Assembly: GCF_000264905.1 (NCBI RefSeq) | Contig: NW_006763143.1 | Span: 217,711 to 281,710 of the forward strand | Length of the DNA stretch: 64,000 nucleotides | From: Stereum hirsutum FP-91666 SS1 | Lineage: Eukaryota > Basidiomycota > Agaricomycetes > Russulales > Stereaceae | Direction: 5' to 3' | Shown here: positions 11,713 through 23,442 of the stretch, one piece after another | Layout: every line of letters starts with the position of its first letter | How positions within the stretch are numbered: the first letter of the stretch is position 1 | The notes under the pieces: model-generated | Told to the model about the DNA's origin: nothing | The model's database searches: none | What the model saw: the letters and a program-made list of their open reading frames with translations, nothing else | Position numbers and translations under genes: made by a program

Positions 11713-13101
11713 TGCAGTCCCCATTTCCTTTCGACCAGATCAATAACGATCCTAGACTGCAGGCGCTATGGAACGATCCCGATGTGAGAATGCCCTCATG
11801 TGATGTGTTCTCCGCGAGTCGTAACTGACCAGTTTCTCGATTTTTCAAGGTTGTAATATATACCAAGGATCAGCACTTCGGCCTCGTGGAAAATGATAGG
11901 GTCCTCAGCAAGACATTCCCTGGAGCCGAGCGATTTCTCTACCCTTTCACTAGTCGAGTAATCTCCGATATCTGCCAATCGTCGTATCACAACGAAGATC
12001 CCGACTCAATTCGCCTCGAATGTCACAACCAGGCGTCTTTTGCACGTCACGATCAGGAGCGCGACAAGGAGACGGACACCGAACGCATCCCCGACGGCGC
12101 CGTGTTTGCCTTCAACCGCAAAACGGGTGAGCTTATTCTACTCTTCTGGGTTGAGGCGAAACGTCTAGTTTCGCCGGATTGGGACCATGCGCTCGCGATT
12201 TCGGAAGCCATCGAAACTGTGCAATCGTCCATTCCACAGCTACGGGACCAGGCTGCTCACGCCTTCCGCTATTACCCTAATATCTCCGGCACGTACAATG
12301 CTTTCCTTCATGCCGGGCCCTTCTGGACGCACTTCGAATTCTCGCAAGGGATGGAATTGATGGCTACTAGTATGATCAACCAGTATGTGTCCCAAGGAAG
12401 TACGACGATCGATACTCAGGAGGACTCGGATGACTCCCGTCCCCGAAAACGGGCTAGGAAGGAACCTCTAAAGCGTACGACTTTTGATCTTGTTTTCCCT
12501 AAGGTCACCTTCTGCAATGTGCGTATCGTGGACTCTGAGAGGAAAGAGTACAACCCACTCTTTCTCAAAGTCATCAACGATGTTTTGTCCGAGAATGGGT
12601 TCTCTTTTCAGCCTTGCTGGTTAACCCCTTCGAAACGTTCGCCTCGTGACGAGAAGAGGTTCCACGGCCCCGTCCTAGTGACCGCGGTAAGTTCTTTCAG
12701 TCTATTGAAACGATTTCTCATTCATTGACTGATATTTGTTCGCTACGCAGTCTAACGTCAAGGGTATACTCCGGGATGCTTATATGAAACAGGTGGAGTT
12801 AGGGATTGGGCGCGCGTTGAAGGTTGCAGAGGGTCGTGATACTAGCGGGACGTACCATGGCCGGTCGACCCGTGCGCCTAGTGGGTCGAGTGAACGATCC
12901 GACCACCCTCGTACTCGGAGTCGCTCACGGCACAGCGCGAGTTCGGATACCGAAGCGCAGGACGGCGAAGCTCCTGGAGCGGGTACCAGCGAATCCGAAG
13001 GACTCGGCGATTATCCTCCCGCGAGCGTGTTCGAAGGCTCGTCTGATGGAGCCAGCGGCTCCGGCACAGAAGACGACGAGAACGAAACGGACGACAATTA
13101 G
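11713..13101 (+). CDS. Unknown protein with a possible PD-(D/E)XK nuclease core
   Basis: Three exons: a short first exon from 11713 (MQSPFPFDQINNDPRLQ), a long second exon, and a third from about 12751, joined by GT..AG introns. The product is about 420 residues. In the middle, IPDGAVFAFNRKTGEL is followed directly by ILLFWVEAKRL: a Pro-Asp, a hydrophobic strand and Glu-Ala-Lys, which is the layout of the PD-(D/E)XK nuclease active site. An upstream helix with acidic residues could supply the remaining ligand. After it comes a basic patch PRKRARKEPLKR, a likely nuclear signal, and the C-terminal 100 residues are Ser/Gly/Asp-rich and disordered. The nuclease link is inference from a short motif. 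It may be a structural relative without activity, as is common in fungal proteins of this kind. It lies between copies 1 and 2 of the unknown triplet family. Confidence 0.65.
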
Positions 13102-13823
13102 TCTCACAGAGCCGCCGACGCTCCAAGTCATCCTTTCCCAACCCTCGTTCTGAGTGGGTACGTCGTCTCCGTTTGAATCTCAGAACCCGTCTCACAATTC
13201 TATGTCCTGTAGCCGGACTTCAAGTTCCCAGTATTCCAAATCGTCCTCCTTTCTCTCGAAATATTTTCTTTATCGGATCCTCGTGCATGTGATTTGACAC
13301 AACATCCTGCGTTATAGTCGTTCTCGTCTGTTATTCATATGCTGTCCCGGCGCTTTTATCTCGATTCTCTTGATCTTATGTGTAACCGTACGGCGATTTG
13401 AGTCTGTATTCGCGTAGTTGTGGTATGAATGCAGCTCTATTCCATTTGGACCAAAAGGTCGTTCGAAATTTGAAGCGAGCACGATCTTCATTGAGCCTGC
13501 GAATCCCGTCACAATGATGGAGACCCCCTCCCTATTTCTTTTCGACCGCGTCTCAAATGTTGCAGGCGTTAAAATCAGGCGCCATTCGAGTGTAGTAGAA
13601 GGGTCAAGAAGGATGGTAGACAGATGATACGCAACAACAACGAAACAATGCAATCGATGAGATACAAGGGCGAATAAGGTTGAGTGCTGAGCGGGAAGAT
13701 TCGAAAAGCTCTGAAAGCGGAGGCACAATACCATCAACGAGATCAGGGGGCCTGTCCGAGTCACAGGCATGAGATGAGTCACCGTGTCCATGATCAGTGC
13801 AGAAAACAACTGTACGCAGCTGT

Positions 13824-14458
13824 TCAAGCATCGTTCTTCCTATCCATGCGATCGAAGAACCACCTCGGATTCTGCGTCCTGAAAACCGGAATCTCCTCCT
13901 TCAAGATACGAATGACATCCTCTTCCTGCTCTGTCTCCAGCTCGAAGTCATCGACCGTATAACTATCGTACAACACGAGCACGATCTGATAATCGGGGGA
14001 GATTGGCAGAGCGATGTCGAGGTCCTCAAATCTGCAAAGGCCTCTTAAGTGTTCCAAGCCAATGTATTTAGCGTAGACGTATCTCTCCACGGGATTTTCT
14101 AGATCAGCCGAAGGATCGAAGAGTGGATGAGAGGGATCGAACAGTGAATGCTCGTCAGCGTAATCGATGAGGTCCTGGAAGTTGAGGCCGAAACCATAGA
14201 AGAGTCTTCCTGGTTTGCGATAGGTTCTGGATTTCCTCGCGATTGCTTGATAGTCTGGTTTGTAGTCGGGAGGGAGTTCCCTTTGTTTCGGGCAGCTCTC
14301 GTCTATCGTCTTATAATGCTACCAATTTGATCAGTTAGTTGGTAAGCAGAAAAAAAGGGGGCACGACGAACTTCGGGGAAAGGATAATTGGAGTCTGGAC
14401 GGCGGTGAGTCTGCTTCCGAGTAGATTGAGAAGGTTGGGCGGGTTGAGCGGTAGGCAT
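13824..14458 (-). CDS. Unknown protein, tandem family copy 2
   Basis: Same two-exon plan as copies 1 and 3. Exon 1 starts MPTAQPAQPSQSTRKQ, then comes an intron with TTGGTAG at its 3' end, and exon 2 starts HYKTIDESCPKQRELPPDY. Shared blocks: RKPGRLFYGFGLNFQDLIDY, LPISPDYQIVLVLYDSYTVD, TEQEEDVIRILKEE and the C-terminus RTQNPRWFFDRMDRKNDA, identical to copy 1 over its last 24 residues. It has a small insertion with a repeated Phe-Asp-Pro (SLFDPSHPLFDPS), a local duplication not seen in copy 1. The product is about 195 residues. It converges with the 3' end of the PD-(D/E)XK-like gene. Function unknown. Confidence 0.7.
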
Positions 14459-14995
14459 AGTTTGGTGAACCGGGATATTTATGAAGGTGGTTGGAAGCCA
14501 GTTGAAAGTGTGGCTCAGAAGAGGAAACCCGTGTCTATTGTTCGCTTTCGGGAGAACCCGCAATCGGGTCCTCGCCACCAACCAACATTGTGGCACGGCA
14601 ATGTTCGATCGACGATGCACGCCACGAATTGCATTGCGTCTGCGAATCCCGTCACAACGATCGAAACTCTGCCACTGTGGTTCACCCCTTTTTCGGTCGT
14701 GTTCAAAAGGCTACAGCGTGGTTGCATGGATAAAAATCAGAGTAGAGTATTCAGAGATCAATATGACACTGAAAGCAGAGAAGAGAAAACAAGGATAATA
14801 TACAAATAACACGGCACAAAAAGAAATCAATCTGCCACATATGAGAAGAAGTACAAGGCGGCGAGGTCGAATAAGGTTGAGTACTGAGCGGGAAGAAGCT
14901 ATGAAAGCGGAGGCACAAGACTATAGGCAAGATCGGGGGGTGGCAAAGGCTTGAGACGCGTCCATAGGCATAGCAAGAGACAACCGTACGCACCG

Positions 14996-15638
14996 CTAAT
15001 CTAACCAGGCACCGTTCTTGTCATCGTAGCGATCAAAGAACCACCTCGGATTCTGCGTCCTGAAAACCGGAATCTCCTCTTTCAAGATACGAACGACATT
15101 CTCTTCCTGTTCTCTCTCCAACTTGAACTCGTCGATCGTATAGTTATCGTACAACATGAGCCCGATCTGGTATTCGGGAGAGATTGGCGTAGCAATTTCA
15201 AGGCCCTGAAAGCCGCAATGGAACCTCAAGTGGTGCAAACCAAAGACGCTAGCGTAAGTGTATCTATCCACGGCATTTTCCAGGTCAATAGGCCGATGGA
15301 AGACTGGACGAGGGGGGTCGAAGAGTGAATGCTCTTCAGCGTAATCGGTGAGGTCCTGGAATTTGAGGCCGAAACCATAGAAGAGTTTCCCGGGCGCGCG
15401 GTAGGTTGCAGATTTCCTCGCGATTGCTTGATGGTCTGGTTTGTAGTCGGGAGGGAGTTCCCTTTGTTTCGGGCAGCTTTCATCTATCGTCTTATAATGC
15501 TACCGATTTGATTAGTTAGTTGAAAGCAGCAAAAAGGAGAGTACGACGAACTTTGGGGATAGGATAAAGGGGGTCTGGAAGGCGAGCAGCGGGCTTCCTA
15601 GTGGACTGAGTGAGCTGGGTGGGTTGTGCGGCTGGCAT
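14996..15638 (-). CDS. Unknown protein, tandem family copy 3
   Basis: Two exons as in its paralogs. Exon 1 starts MPAAQPTQLTQSTRKP; exon 2 starts HYKTIDESCPKQRELPPDY. The body has RAPGKLFYGFGLKFQDLTDY, TPISPEYQIGLMLYDNYTID, REQEENVVRILKEE and PRWFFDRYDDKNGAWLD. It is the most divergent copy: Met-Asp-Arg near the end is Tyr-Asp-Asp and the tail is longer by a few residues. About 197 residues, soluble, unknown function. Only about 540 bases separate it from copy 2, so the pair is probably a later or better-preserved tandem duplication. Confidence 0.7.
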
Positions 15639-16744
15639 ATTTCGGGGAACCAGATATGGTCTATGAAGGTCGAAAGTATGTTCCAGAAGAGCCAATTGAC
15701 CCAACGCTACTGGAGCGTATACGAGGGAATGCCGAAGGGGGCGTCCGAACGGCGCGCGGGTAGCGAAAATAGAGCGAGGAGGACACGAGCTGAGACGAGA
15801 CGAGAGAACGAGAGGCAAGACGAAGGAAAAAGTAACGAGACGGGTGACGGGGCGCGAGGTTTATATACCTATGCGAGAACAAGGATGGTGTTAGTGCCAA
15901 GTGAGGATGGCACGAGCCGATGACTGCGCGGAGTCAACAATCACAAGAGGAACAATACTGTACGAGATGCCGGAGCAACCAGAAAAGCGCGTTGGTCCGC
16001 TTTGTGAAGTGCCAACGTTTTGTGGCATCGTAGGCCAATGCGTTGCCACTCCACCGACACCTTCCACACTCACCCGAGTGACTGCGAGCCGGTGTGTCCC
16101 GTCCCTCCTGTTGCACGCAAGTGGCACGACATGTCTGTTCCATATAAAGTATCGTCCTCCTTTGTGAGTAGGTCGATTTCTGGGCATTGCGAGAAGTATG
16201 TAGCCCATGAAAAATGTTATGGCATCTGTAAGCTCAACCAAAGTAAACTCGTACGACAGAATAACTTCTACTACGGTTCGATCTTCTCGTTATAATTCTG
16301 GAAGGCCCATCTAGCACTGTGGCATGAATCTCATAGCCTGACCCATGAAAACATAATTGAACAATTAAAATACCTTCACACTGGTGACGAGGATGTGAGC
16401 AGGATAGAGATGACCAGAGTATCTTGTGGGATAGACAGAACGTTTGGGCACCTTCTTCATTCGTCGCACCAGCACATCAGTCCTTAAGAGAAGGATCTCC
16501 ACGTCAAGAGAAAGTCCCCTATCTAACACAACGACCAGCAAAGGTGTCGCCGCCACTGATAATGATGTAGAAGTCGTCTGTTCGAGCGAGCGATCGTGGT
16601 GTCCAAGTGTGCCGGCGCACGGCGTGAGCGGGGGGCGAGATGACGCTGCCTGAAAGTGACATGGCACTAGCTCAACGTCTAGACAGTAGTAAAATCGTGC
16701 GTCAAACGCTATGGTATTCACCTTGTAGACCTTATTATAACATA
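15639..16744. other. Intergenic region without a supported gene
   Basis: Overlapping ORFs up to 127 codons on both strands, including 16365-16748 on the minus strand, which runs into the 3' end of the next gene and has no protein-like features. Nothing else seen. Confidence 0.45.
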
Positions 16745-17089
16745 TCACGACTTAGACTCGTTTCCCTTCTCTCCACTCCCTTGCTGCTCTGCCCCTGAAC
16801 GCCTCTCTCCACTCTGTGCCTCTGCTTGCCCACTTTCCGAAGGGAACGAACGCAACACTTCATCAAGATTCTCGAGTATCGAGTCGATTCGACCTTCGAC
16901 ACTATCGGCGACATCGTTGGCAGCATTAAGCTGATGGAGAAGAACTTCGAGATCAGCGTCTGCGTCCTCGTCTGATGCACCGGTCTTCTCGATGAGAGCT
17001 TGTAGTGATTTGATTAATGCAGCGTCAGCGTCAAGTTTCTTGTGTGTCCCATTTGGTGTTTTTCCGTTGGGATTCGGGTTAGACGACAT
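16745..17089 (-). CDS. Small acidic helical protein, unknown
   Basis: Single-exon gene of 114 residues. The start chosen is MSSNPNPNGKTPNGTHK; an in-frame ATG 19 codons upstream would overlap the promoter it shares with THOC1. Residues 17-75 form a likely amphipathic helix or coiled coil (LDADAALIKSLQALIEK, then LEVLLHQLNAANDVADSVE, then GRIDSILENLDEVL). The tail is Gln/Glu/Gly-rich and disordered. The heptad pattern resembles small subunits of tethering or kinetochore complexes, but I cannot assign one. It is divergently transcribed from THOC1, about 200 bases apart. Confidence 0.6.
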   Translation of the reverse strand: MSSNPNPNGKTPNGTHKKLDADAALIKSLQALIEKTGASDEDADADLEVLLHQLNAANDVADSVEGRIDSILENLDEVLRSFPSESGQAEAQSGERRSGAEQQGSGEKGNESKS

Positions 17090-17289
17090 TGTGATGACTA
17101 GAAGCCGTTCGATAAGATGATGAGTGATGGTCAAAGCTAAAGGCAAGTGTGGCGCGGCGCATGAGTTCTCTACGTTTGCTACAAGCGGTGTTTCAATTTC
17201 TGAAGCACGTCACGCGCGTCAAGTGTAGGGCCGATACGTTCCTCTGACCATCACTACGCCACGGCCTTCTATCCCATTCTCCCCTCCTC
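17090..17289. promoter_or_regulatory. Divergent promoter between the small acidic protein and THOC1
   Basis: Two start codons point away from each other across 200 bases. No TATA box stands out. The arrangement suggests a shared bidirectional promoter; this is inference from position only. Confidence 0.35.
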
Positions 17290-20201
17290 ATGCCTTTCAA
17301 GAATCCAGACGAAGCCGTGCGGTCGATACTCAAGAACTTTCCTACTAGACCGCTCGATAAGGCTACCTTTGATGCTCTGGTCTCGAAAGCTGTAAGCGAG
17401 ACAACTTCAAACCGATCAGCCGACATAAGAAAGAGTCAGTGGGAGTATGCAGTCAAGAATGAGCTTTTCGAACTCGCCGTACGCATTTCTTAAGCATTTC
17501 AGAGAGACCCTTTTCTGACTCATCAGGTCTAGATGAACGAGGGGAAGGCGTTAAATGATCCAGAGACCACGTACTTCGAAGAGCTGAAGAACAGGTTGGA
17601 TCTGGCGTTGACGTTGACGGAGCAAGGTGCGTCTTGTGTCAACGCATGGCTTGATGAATGAACTTAACAGATAAACGCACCAGATGTTTGCGAGCAAACT
17701 TTCCCGTTTAACACTCTACAAGACCTCCTCGAAACCCAAACCATATCTTCCTGCTCACATGTCTTCTCTTGGATCGAGTCCAATGCCGACCGTCTCACCG
17801 AAGGCATGGTCCCCGCCAAGGGAAAGACACTCATCATCCTTCGCATGCTCAATGATCTTCTTCGTCGACTCTCCAAAATGGGCTCCAATTCGATCTTCTG
17901 TGGTCGAATATTGACGTTCCTCAGTGGCGTATTTCCTTTGGGCGAGAGGAGTGGTGTAAACTTGAGAGGAGAGTATGGGCCGATGTGGGAGGCTGTGGAG
18001 ATCAAACCGAAGGTTGAGGAGAAGCCAGAGGAGACGAAGGTCGAGAATGTAAAGGACGTCAAGGAGGAAGATGGCAAGGAGAAAGAGAAGGACGCATCCA
18101 TGAGCATGGAGGTGGAGGAGAAAAAGCCCGCGTCTAAAACCTCATCGGATTTGAAGCAAGAACAGAAAGACGGTACGCTACTCTTCGTTATTTGTCTCAA
18201 GTCGATCGACTGAGTGAAATATCGTCCGACATGAACTTGTGTGTCTAGATTTCTACAACACTTTCTGGTCCCTACAGCTTCCATTCTCAAGACCACCCCT
18301 TTTCGCATCTCCCGAGACCTTTACACAATTCCAGACGGCTGTCAATAAGGTCCTTCCAATCATCAACGAGGCCACCGCCAAGGAGCGTGCTCTCATGGGC
18401 AGCCGCACGGGCTCGACATCCGTATCGCATTCTCACAAACGCAAACGGGAAGCAGAACCAGGCGAGGAGACAACCACGACCGAATATTTCTTCGCTAAAT
18501 TCCTCACGAGTCCTGAGCTTCTTGATCTAGAGGTCCGTCTACCTCACATTCTGCGACCTACTTAACGCTAAACAGTTACTTGCAGATCGCCGACACACAT
18601 TTCCGTCGTCAATTCCTCTTCCAACTACTCATCCTTCTCAACCACCTCCTCTTGTTTACCAAGACCTCCCGAGCGATCTGGACAACAACCCGCAACCGTT
18701 CTCTCCAATTCGAATTCACTTTGGAACCGCCGGAAACCCAATGGGTAACAGAAACCATCAATAAAGCCCAGGAAGAACTGCGACAAACTGCCCCCGGGGG
18801 AAGAGCGTTCGCGGACAGCGTGAGCACTATTCTGGAGAGGGAGAAGAACCGGGTCAAGTGGAAGAATGACCTGTGTACACCATTCGATAGAGAACCTTAT
18901 TCGGTCGAAGTGGATGGGAAGAGAGTGGGCCTATGGGAGGAGACGGGGGAGGCGAGGAAAAGGATGAGGATAGAGCCGAAACAGTGGGAGTACCGACAAG
19001 GGACGGCTGCTCTGACGGAAATCTGGGATATGGGCCTCCGGGATATTAGAGACTTGGAGAATCCATTCCAGTAAGCGCCCAATCCTGTTCCTTGTTCGTT
19101 CATGACGCTAACTGGAGTCCAATGTAGGCCAGGCGAAGTGAAAGACTTCGTAAAGAAGATCAAGATTGAGGATAGTAAGATAGAAATGCGCAAGCAGCAT
19201 CTAGCTCGGACCGCCCAACGAATTGCTCAAGCTCGCGCGAAAGCTACAGCCGCAGCCGCCCTTTCTGCACCTACGCCTACACTTCCCTCTGCCGCGCCTG
19301 CACCCACCATCACTGCCACTCCCGCCGTCGAACCCTCTGCGCCTCTAGCGACCACGACTGCTCCTGCTTCCTCGCCGCCAGTTCGTCCATCCGCACCAGT
19401 AGCACCCGCTCCTACCAGCGCCGCAGCAAGCCCCGCATTACATCCCTCATTACCCGCGAAGCCTGGTTCGAAACCGGCGTCCAAAAGTGCCGATTCTGTT
19501 TCCGTTGCCCCATCGTCCTCACCAGCACCTGCTAACCCTACACCTGTCGCACCTGCTGTGCCTGTACCTGCTCCCTCCGCTCCTGCTACGCTTGCACCAC
19601 CTACGGCTACGCCTGCCGCTCCTGCTCGTGGAACAACACCGGGCGCGACGGCTTCACAAACAGCGGTGACATCATCGCCAGCAGCACCTCCTGCGCCGGC
19701 GTTGCCCAAGGATGAGGTTATCGCGACGTGTGAAGAGGTGCGCTTTATTTTGATTATCCTTCCCAACAAACAGGACCCTTTTGCTAATAGTACATTTTGC
19801 AGAATAAACACCGTCTCGCATGGCTCGCTCTCCGCACAGCACGGGAGCAATACCTCGCCCACTTTGGAAAGATCGGAAACGGCGACATCATCCAGCTCGC
19901 CACCGAGATTGAGAACGAAGAGAAGGCACAGAAGGAGTTGCAAGAGCGGGCTGCCGCTGCCGCTACCTCCGGGAACGGTGCGGGTGTAAATGGGAAAGGT
20001 GGAGTTGGCGAGGGAGAGACGGAGCCGTCGGTGGCGTTGTTGGGGAGCGCGACTGGTGCGGGGGAAGAGGGTGGAATGAGGGATAGTCCAGCGATTGGGG
20101 GACACGCGTTGTTGGATGTGGGCTCAGGGGATGAGAAAATTTCTATCAAGGTGGAGCCAGCTACAAAAGATGTCGAAGGAGACGTGAAGATGGAGGGTTG
20201 A
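17290..20201 (+). CDS. THOC1: THO complex subunit 1 (THOC1/HPR1)
   Basis: Nuclear subunit of the THO/TREX complex, which couples transcription by RNA polymerase II to packaging and export of mRNA and limits R-loops. Seven or more exons. Family features in order: the N-terminal helical domain ([17 protein letters not shown]), [37 protein letters not shown] with [22 protein letters not shown], the [10 protein letters not shown] block, [14 protein letters not shown] [33 protein letters not shown], and the C-terminal [16 protein letters not shown] followed by [11 protein letters not shown]. Two low-complexity insertions are seen: a Lys/Glu-rich one near residue 220 and a long Ala/Pro/Thr-rich one (about 19230-19700). 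Intron 1 ends at the TAG before ATGAACGAGG. The identity is clear from the ordered motifs. Confidence 0.9.
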
Positions 20202-21706
20202 GAGTAGTGCTTGTTCTTGGTGCTGTTTAACTTATTCGGATCTCCTCTCGCACAGTACTTTCACGACGGTGTCAATGAACAACCTGAAGTCTCGTCCTCT
20301 ATCTCCAGTCCCTTATCCGCCGGTTCGCAATCGCACTGGTATAATATCGCGACCATCATGCCAATCAGGGACTGCGGTTGAAGTTGCCAACGTTCTCTAG
20401 ACTAGAAACTATCGAACCTCGGGACATACGGAGCTCAACAATGTTTCCGTGTGTTCAATTCGTTCCACTAGGTCTCTCCGCATCGATGATTGCGCATTAC
20501 ATCTACGACTACGTCCATGATCTCCTCCATGCTTATGTCTCTTATAACAACATAAAGCTAGATTCCATTATGCAGATTACTACGCCCATGGATTCGTTAG
20601 TGAAACCGTGATCGTCAAGGTGAGAGCAGGGTCCGACGACTACACAAAAGTATGAGAGACCGTTCCTCGAACGACGTCTTCCTCTAAGTACCAAACACTT
20701 CGCCCACGACGTCCCGTGCGCCTCGCCACGTATCTCCGGAGTCCACTTGAGCCGTTCTCTCATCTCCTGCGGAACCCATGCCGATAATTCCCTCTTCTGT
20801 CCCAACATCCGTCCCGAATCCTCTCCCTTTCCCCACAATGAATACTCCCCGAAAGGTGTCACAGTCGTCTGCAACCGCACGGTATTGTCCTTTGGACAAG
20901 GTCGTGAGTTGTGAAGGTGCCAAGGTAGCGACGGATGCTACAGGCGCTTGGAACGACGTGGACGATGTTCGGTAATGGTTCGGTCCATTTGAATCATCGC
21001 AGATGCTAGTGTGTCAAGATCGGGAGTGGAGGAGTGGGCGCATGCGTGAATGGTACGTACTCACCTAAGAGATCTGGATCCGACTACGCTCAGACCAGGC
21101 CCACTGCACACTTTGTCTCATTGAATCACCTAATATTCATCGACCAACCTTTCACCTCCTCGTGCAATGAAATGTGGCGCAGCTTGGAAGGCTCTCGGGG
21201 CCATTCAGAGCGGATTTCCCTTTAGCCAACTTCAGCGTTCACCATCCTGAATAAACCTTCCTTCCTTCCTTCCTTCCTTCCTTCCATCCGAGACTTCAAA
21301 ATGAAGTGACATCTTGAAGACGAAGTGCGGGTATAATGAGGTCAGTCAGAGGCGAATATCAACCAGGCGAAATAGAAGGAGAGAGAAAGATATCGAGGAA
21401 AAATACTGACAATGAGCGTTCGAGGACGGATGTGTGCTGCCGAAGCTGAGAAAGGGAGCCGAGAGAATAGACGCCGAGAAGAGCTTCGGTGACGTAATGC
21501 TTCAACGGAGAAGTCTCCTAAAGGCAAGAGCAGTTTTTTGTTCAACCGTCGTGCGTCTAACACTCATTGCAGCTCTTCCTTATTCCACGCACCTCCTACG
21601 ATAAAACATCACAAGATCGTTTCGTCCCTCGTTCTACTGCGAGCAGACTTTAAACCACCCGAACCGTCACTGAGTCCATCTGAATCATGCCTGATTCGTC
21701 TTCGCA
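20202..21706. other. Intergenic region with a short microsatellite
   Basis: Overlapping minus-strand ORFs at 20542-20923 (one opens MRLQTTVTPFGEYSLW) might belong to a small gene, but I found no consistent splice pattern. The remainder carries only short ORFs and the CCTT repeat at 21256-21285. Confidence 0.4.
21256..21285. repeat. CCTT microsatellite
   Basis: Seven and a half uninterrupted CCTT units. Polypyrimidine tract, likely length-polymorphic; no coding role. Confidence 0.9.
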
Positions 21707-23442
21707 ATGCCCACCCATCGACCTCCAGACCCTATTCACGCTCGCCGCCTTGTCGCCGCCGGTATACCTAATCCTAATGCTCACAATATTCGGACGGCTA
21801 CCAGTTTGGAAGCCAAAGATAAGAGACGTACGCCCCAACTCTTGGACGCCCTTGCGTCCCTCGCCGTCTGCAATGCGAAGGGCCAGGTCGTTGCTGTAGG
21901 TGTCACAATCACTCAAGAACTCGTGACGCTTCATGTCGCCGAAAATGTCCCCGTTCCAGAGAATGTCATCGACCACCTGAAGGACATCGTGCGTCGCATC
22001 AAGGAGATCCGTTTGCTTGTACCCCACATACCGCACTCTCTTCCATACCTTCAGGACCCCGTCCTTCTCGAAAAGCTCAATGATCTAGAGGAGCGGATGA
22101 TCGAGTACTTATGCGTGGCCTAAGCTCAGGCAACGCTTCTGCAAGCGATATGACGAGTTCTACAAGCTTCTTCGAGACGTCGTCTATGAGGACGGCAACG
22201 TACACGCCGAGGCGGATCGCAGCAACCCGCCCGATGCTCATACCCTGGCCCGTCGTAAGCGTCTCCTCGAGGATTTGCGAACCTCAGATACGCGCAAAAA
22301 GCTCACCAAATTTGCGGAGGCGTTGAGATTGATGGATGTTCTCCTGGACTTCGTGACGCCGACACCAGAGGTCACGATGCCTGTGCGTGTAGCGATGCAA
22401 CTTCTGAATGAATTGTATGCCGAATGTGTCGTCGACAAGTGGGGACAGGACATGTTGAACCTGTGCACGCTTTACCTTGACCGTAAGGATTTCACCGATA
22501 TGATCACCCGATACCGCAATGCTCATTTGATTTTGGTAGGTAGCAGCTTCGACTTTGCGCGTTGGATCAATAAACTCGTCACTCCGCGCCGCAACTTCTC
22601 CTCTGTGTCTCGACTCGTAACGTTGACCTCTCTCGCCTCGTTTATTGACCCAAAGGTCAAGGTCATTGCCGTCGATCCCCAACCGCCCGTCTCCATCTCT
22701 GTCAATATCACAAGGGATACGATTCGACAAGCTGCACAGGAGTCCGGGTGGAAGAAAGATGAGGGGAAGGACAGCGGGGGGAAGTCGATCGGTGATGTCG
22801 TCTTGGAACAGGTTTTTCTCGACCTCCCGAAAAACCTTCGGTTGCCGGAAAAGGGTACGCAGACTTCACCATTTTCCGTGTAGTGAGTCCCGAGTCCTCA
22901 CTATCGGATTAGATGTACCTCGTGAACAGATTCAGCTCAAGTACGAGTCTGTCTACTCTCACTGCGAGTGTACGCTCCTTGCGAGCCTCCATGGACAGGC
23001 CGGCCTCTACTCGTACTTCGGCGTCTCCAAACTGTCATGCGCTCTGTGCGCCGAGTGTTTTGCATCGTACAGGGCGGTGACGAAGTTGGAGAACAACACT
23101 CGCGGCTCCCATAGTCAACTCATCGCCCCATGGGTGTGCCCCAACTTGAAGTTCCCTGAGATAGACGTTGAGGTGCAAGAGAAGATGAGGGAGTCAATCC
23201 TTCAAAAGATCTCCAACGGCCTGGAGGCCCTGCAGTCCGCAGAGAAGGCTCGGCAGAAATCTCAAAGTTCGGTGGCCTCCGATGACAGCTATGTTGAGCG
23301 GAAGGTAGGGATTACGAATGTATGTTGTCTCGTATGCTTTCATTGCTGTGTCAATTCTTGATATGTTTCGTAGGGACCATGGCCAAAAAATCGAGGGAGA
23401 GTGCCAAGAAGGCAAAGGAGCAGTGCAGTGTCTGAAAATTAG
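21707..23442 (+). CDS. Fungal OTT_1508-like nucleic-acid deaminase-fold protein
   Basis: About 490-residue protein. The first 380 residues are helical and of unknown fold (RTPQLLDALASLAVCNAKGQ, LRLMDVLLDFVTPTPEVTMP, VVDKWGQDMLNLCTLYLDR). After a GT..AG intron (22855-22912) the C-terminal domain reads VYSHCECTLLASLHGQ then FGVSKLSCALCAECF. His-Cys-Glu (codons from 22960) and Cys-x2-Cys (codons 23038 and 23047) are the zinc and catalytic residues of the cytidine-deaminase fold as found in the OTT_1508-like (PF14441) family, common in mushroom genomes. Substrate unknown; related bacterial domains are toxins acting on nucleic acids. The frame changes near 22061-22124. A 64-nt GT..AG intron would fix it, but the skipped stretch also reads as protein, so a single-base frameshift is the alternative. 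A last short exon ends VSEN. Confidence 0.65.

Noticed and set aside
16365..16748. 127-codon minus-strand ORF
   Set aside because: No start context, no domain, and it overlaps the 3' end of the small acidic protein gene.
19227..20105. 292-codon minus-strand ORF rich in Gly and Ala
   Set aside because: It is the antisense shadow of the Ala/Pro-rich part of THOC1; no domain and no splice evidence.
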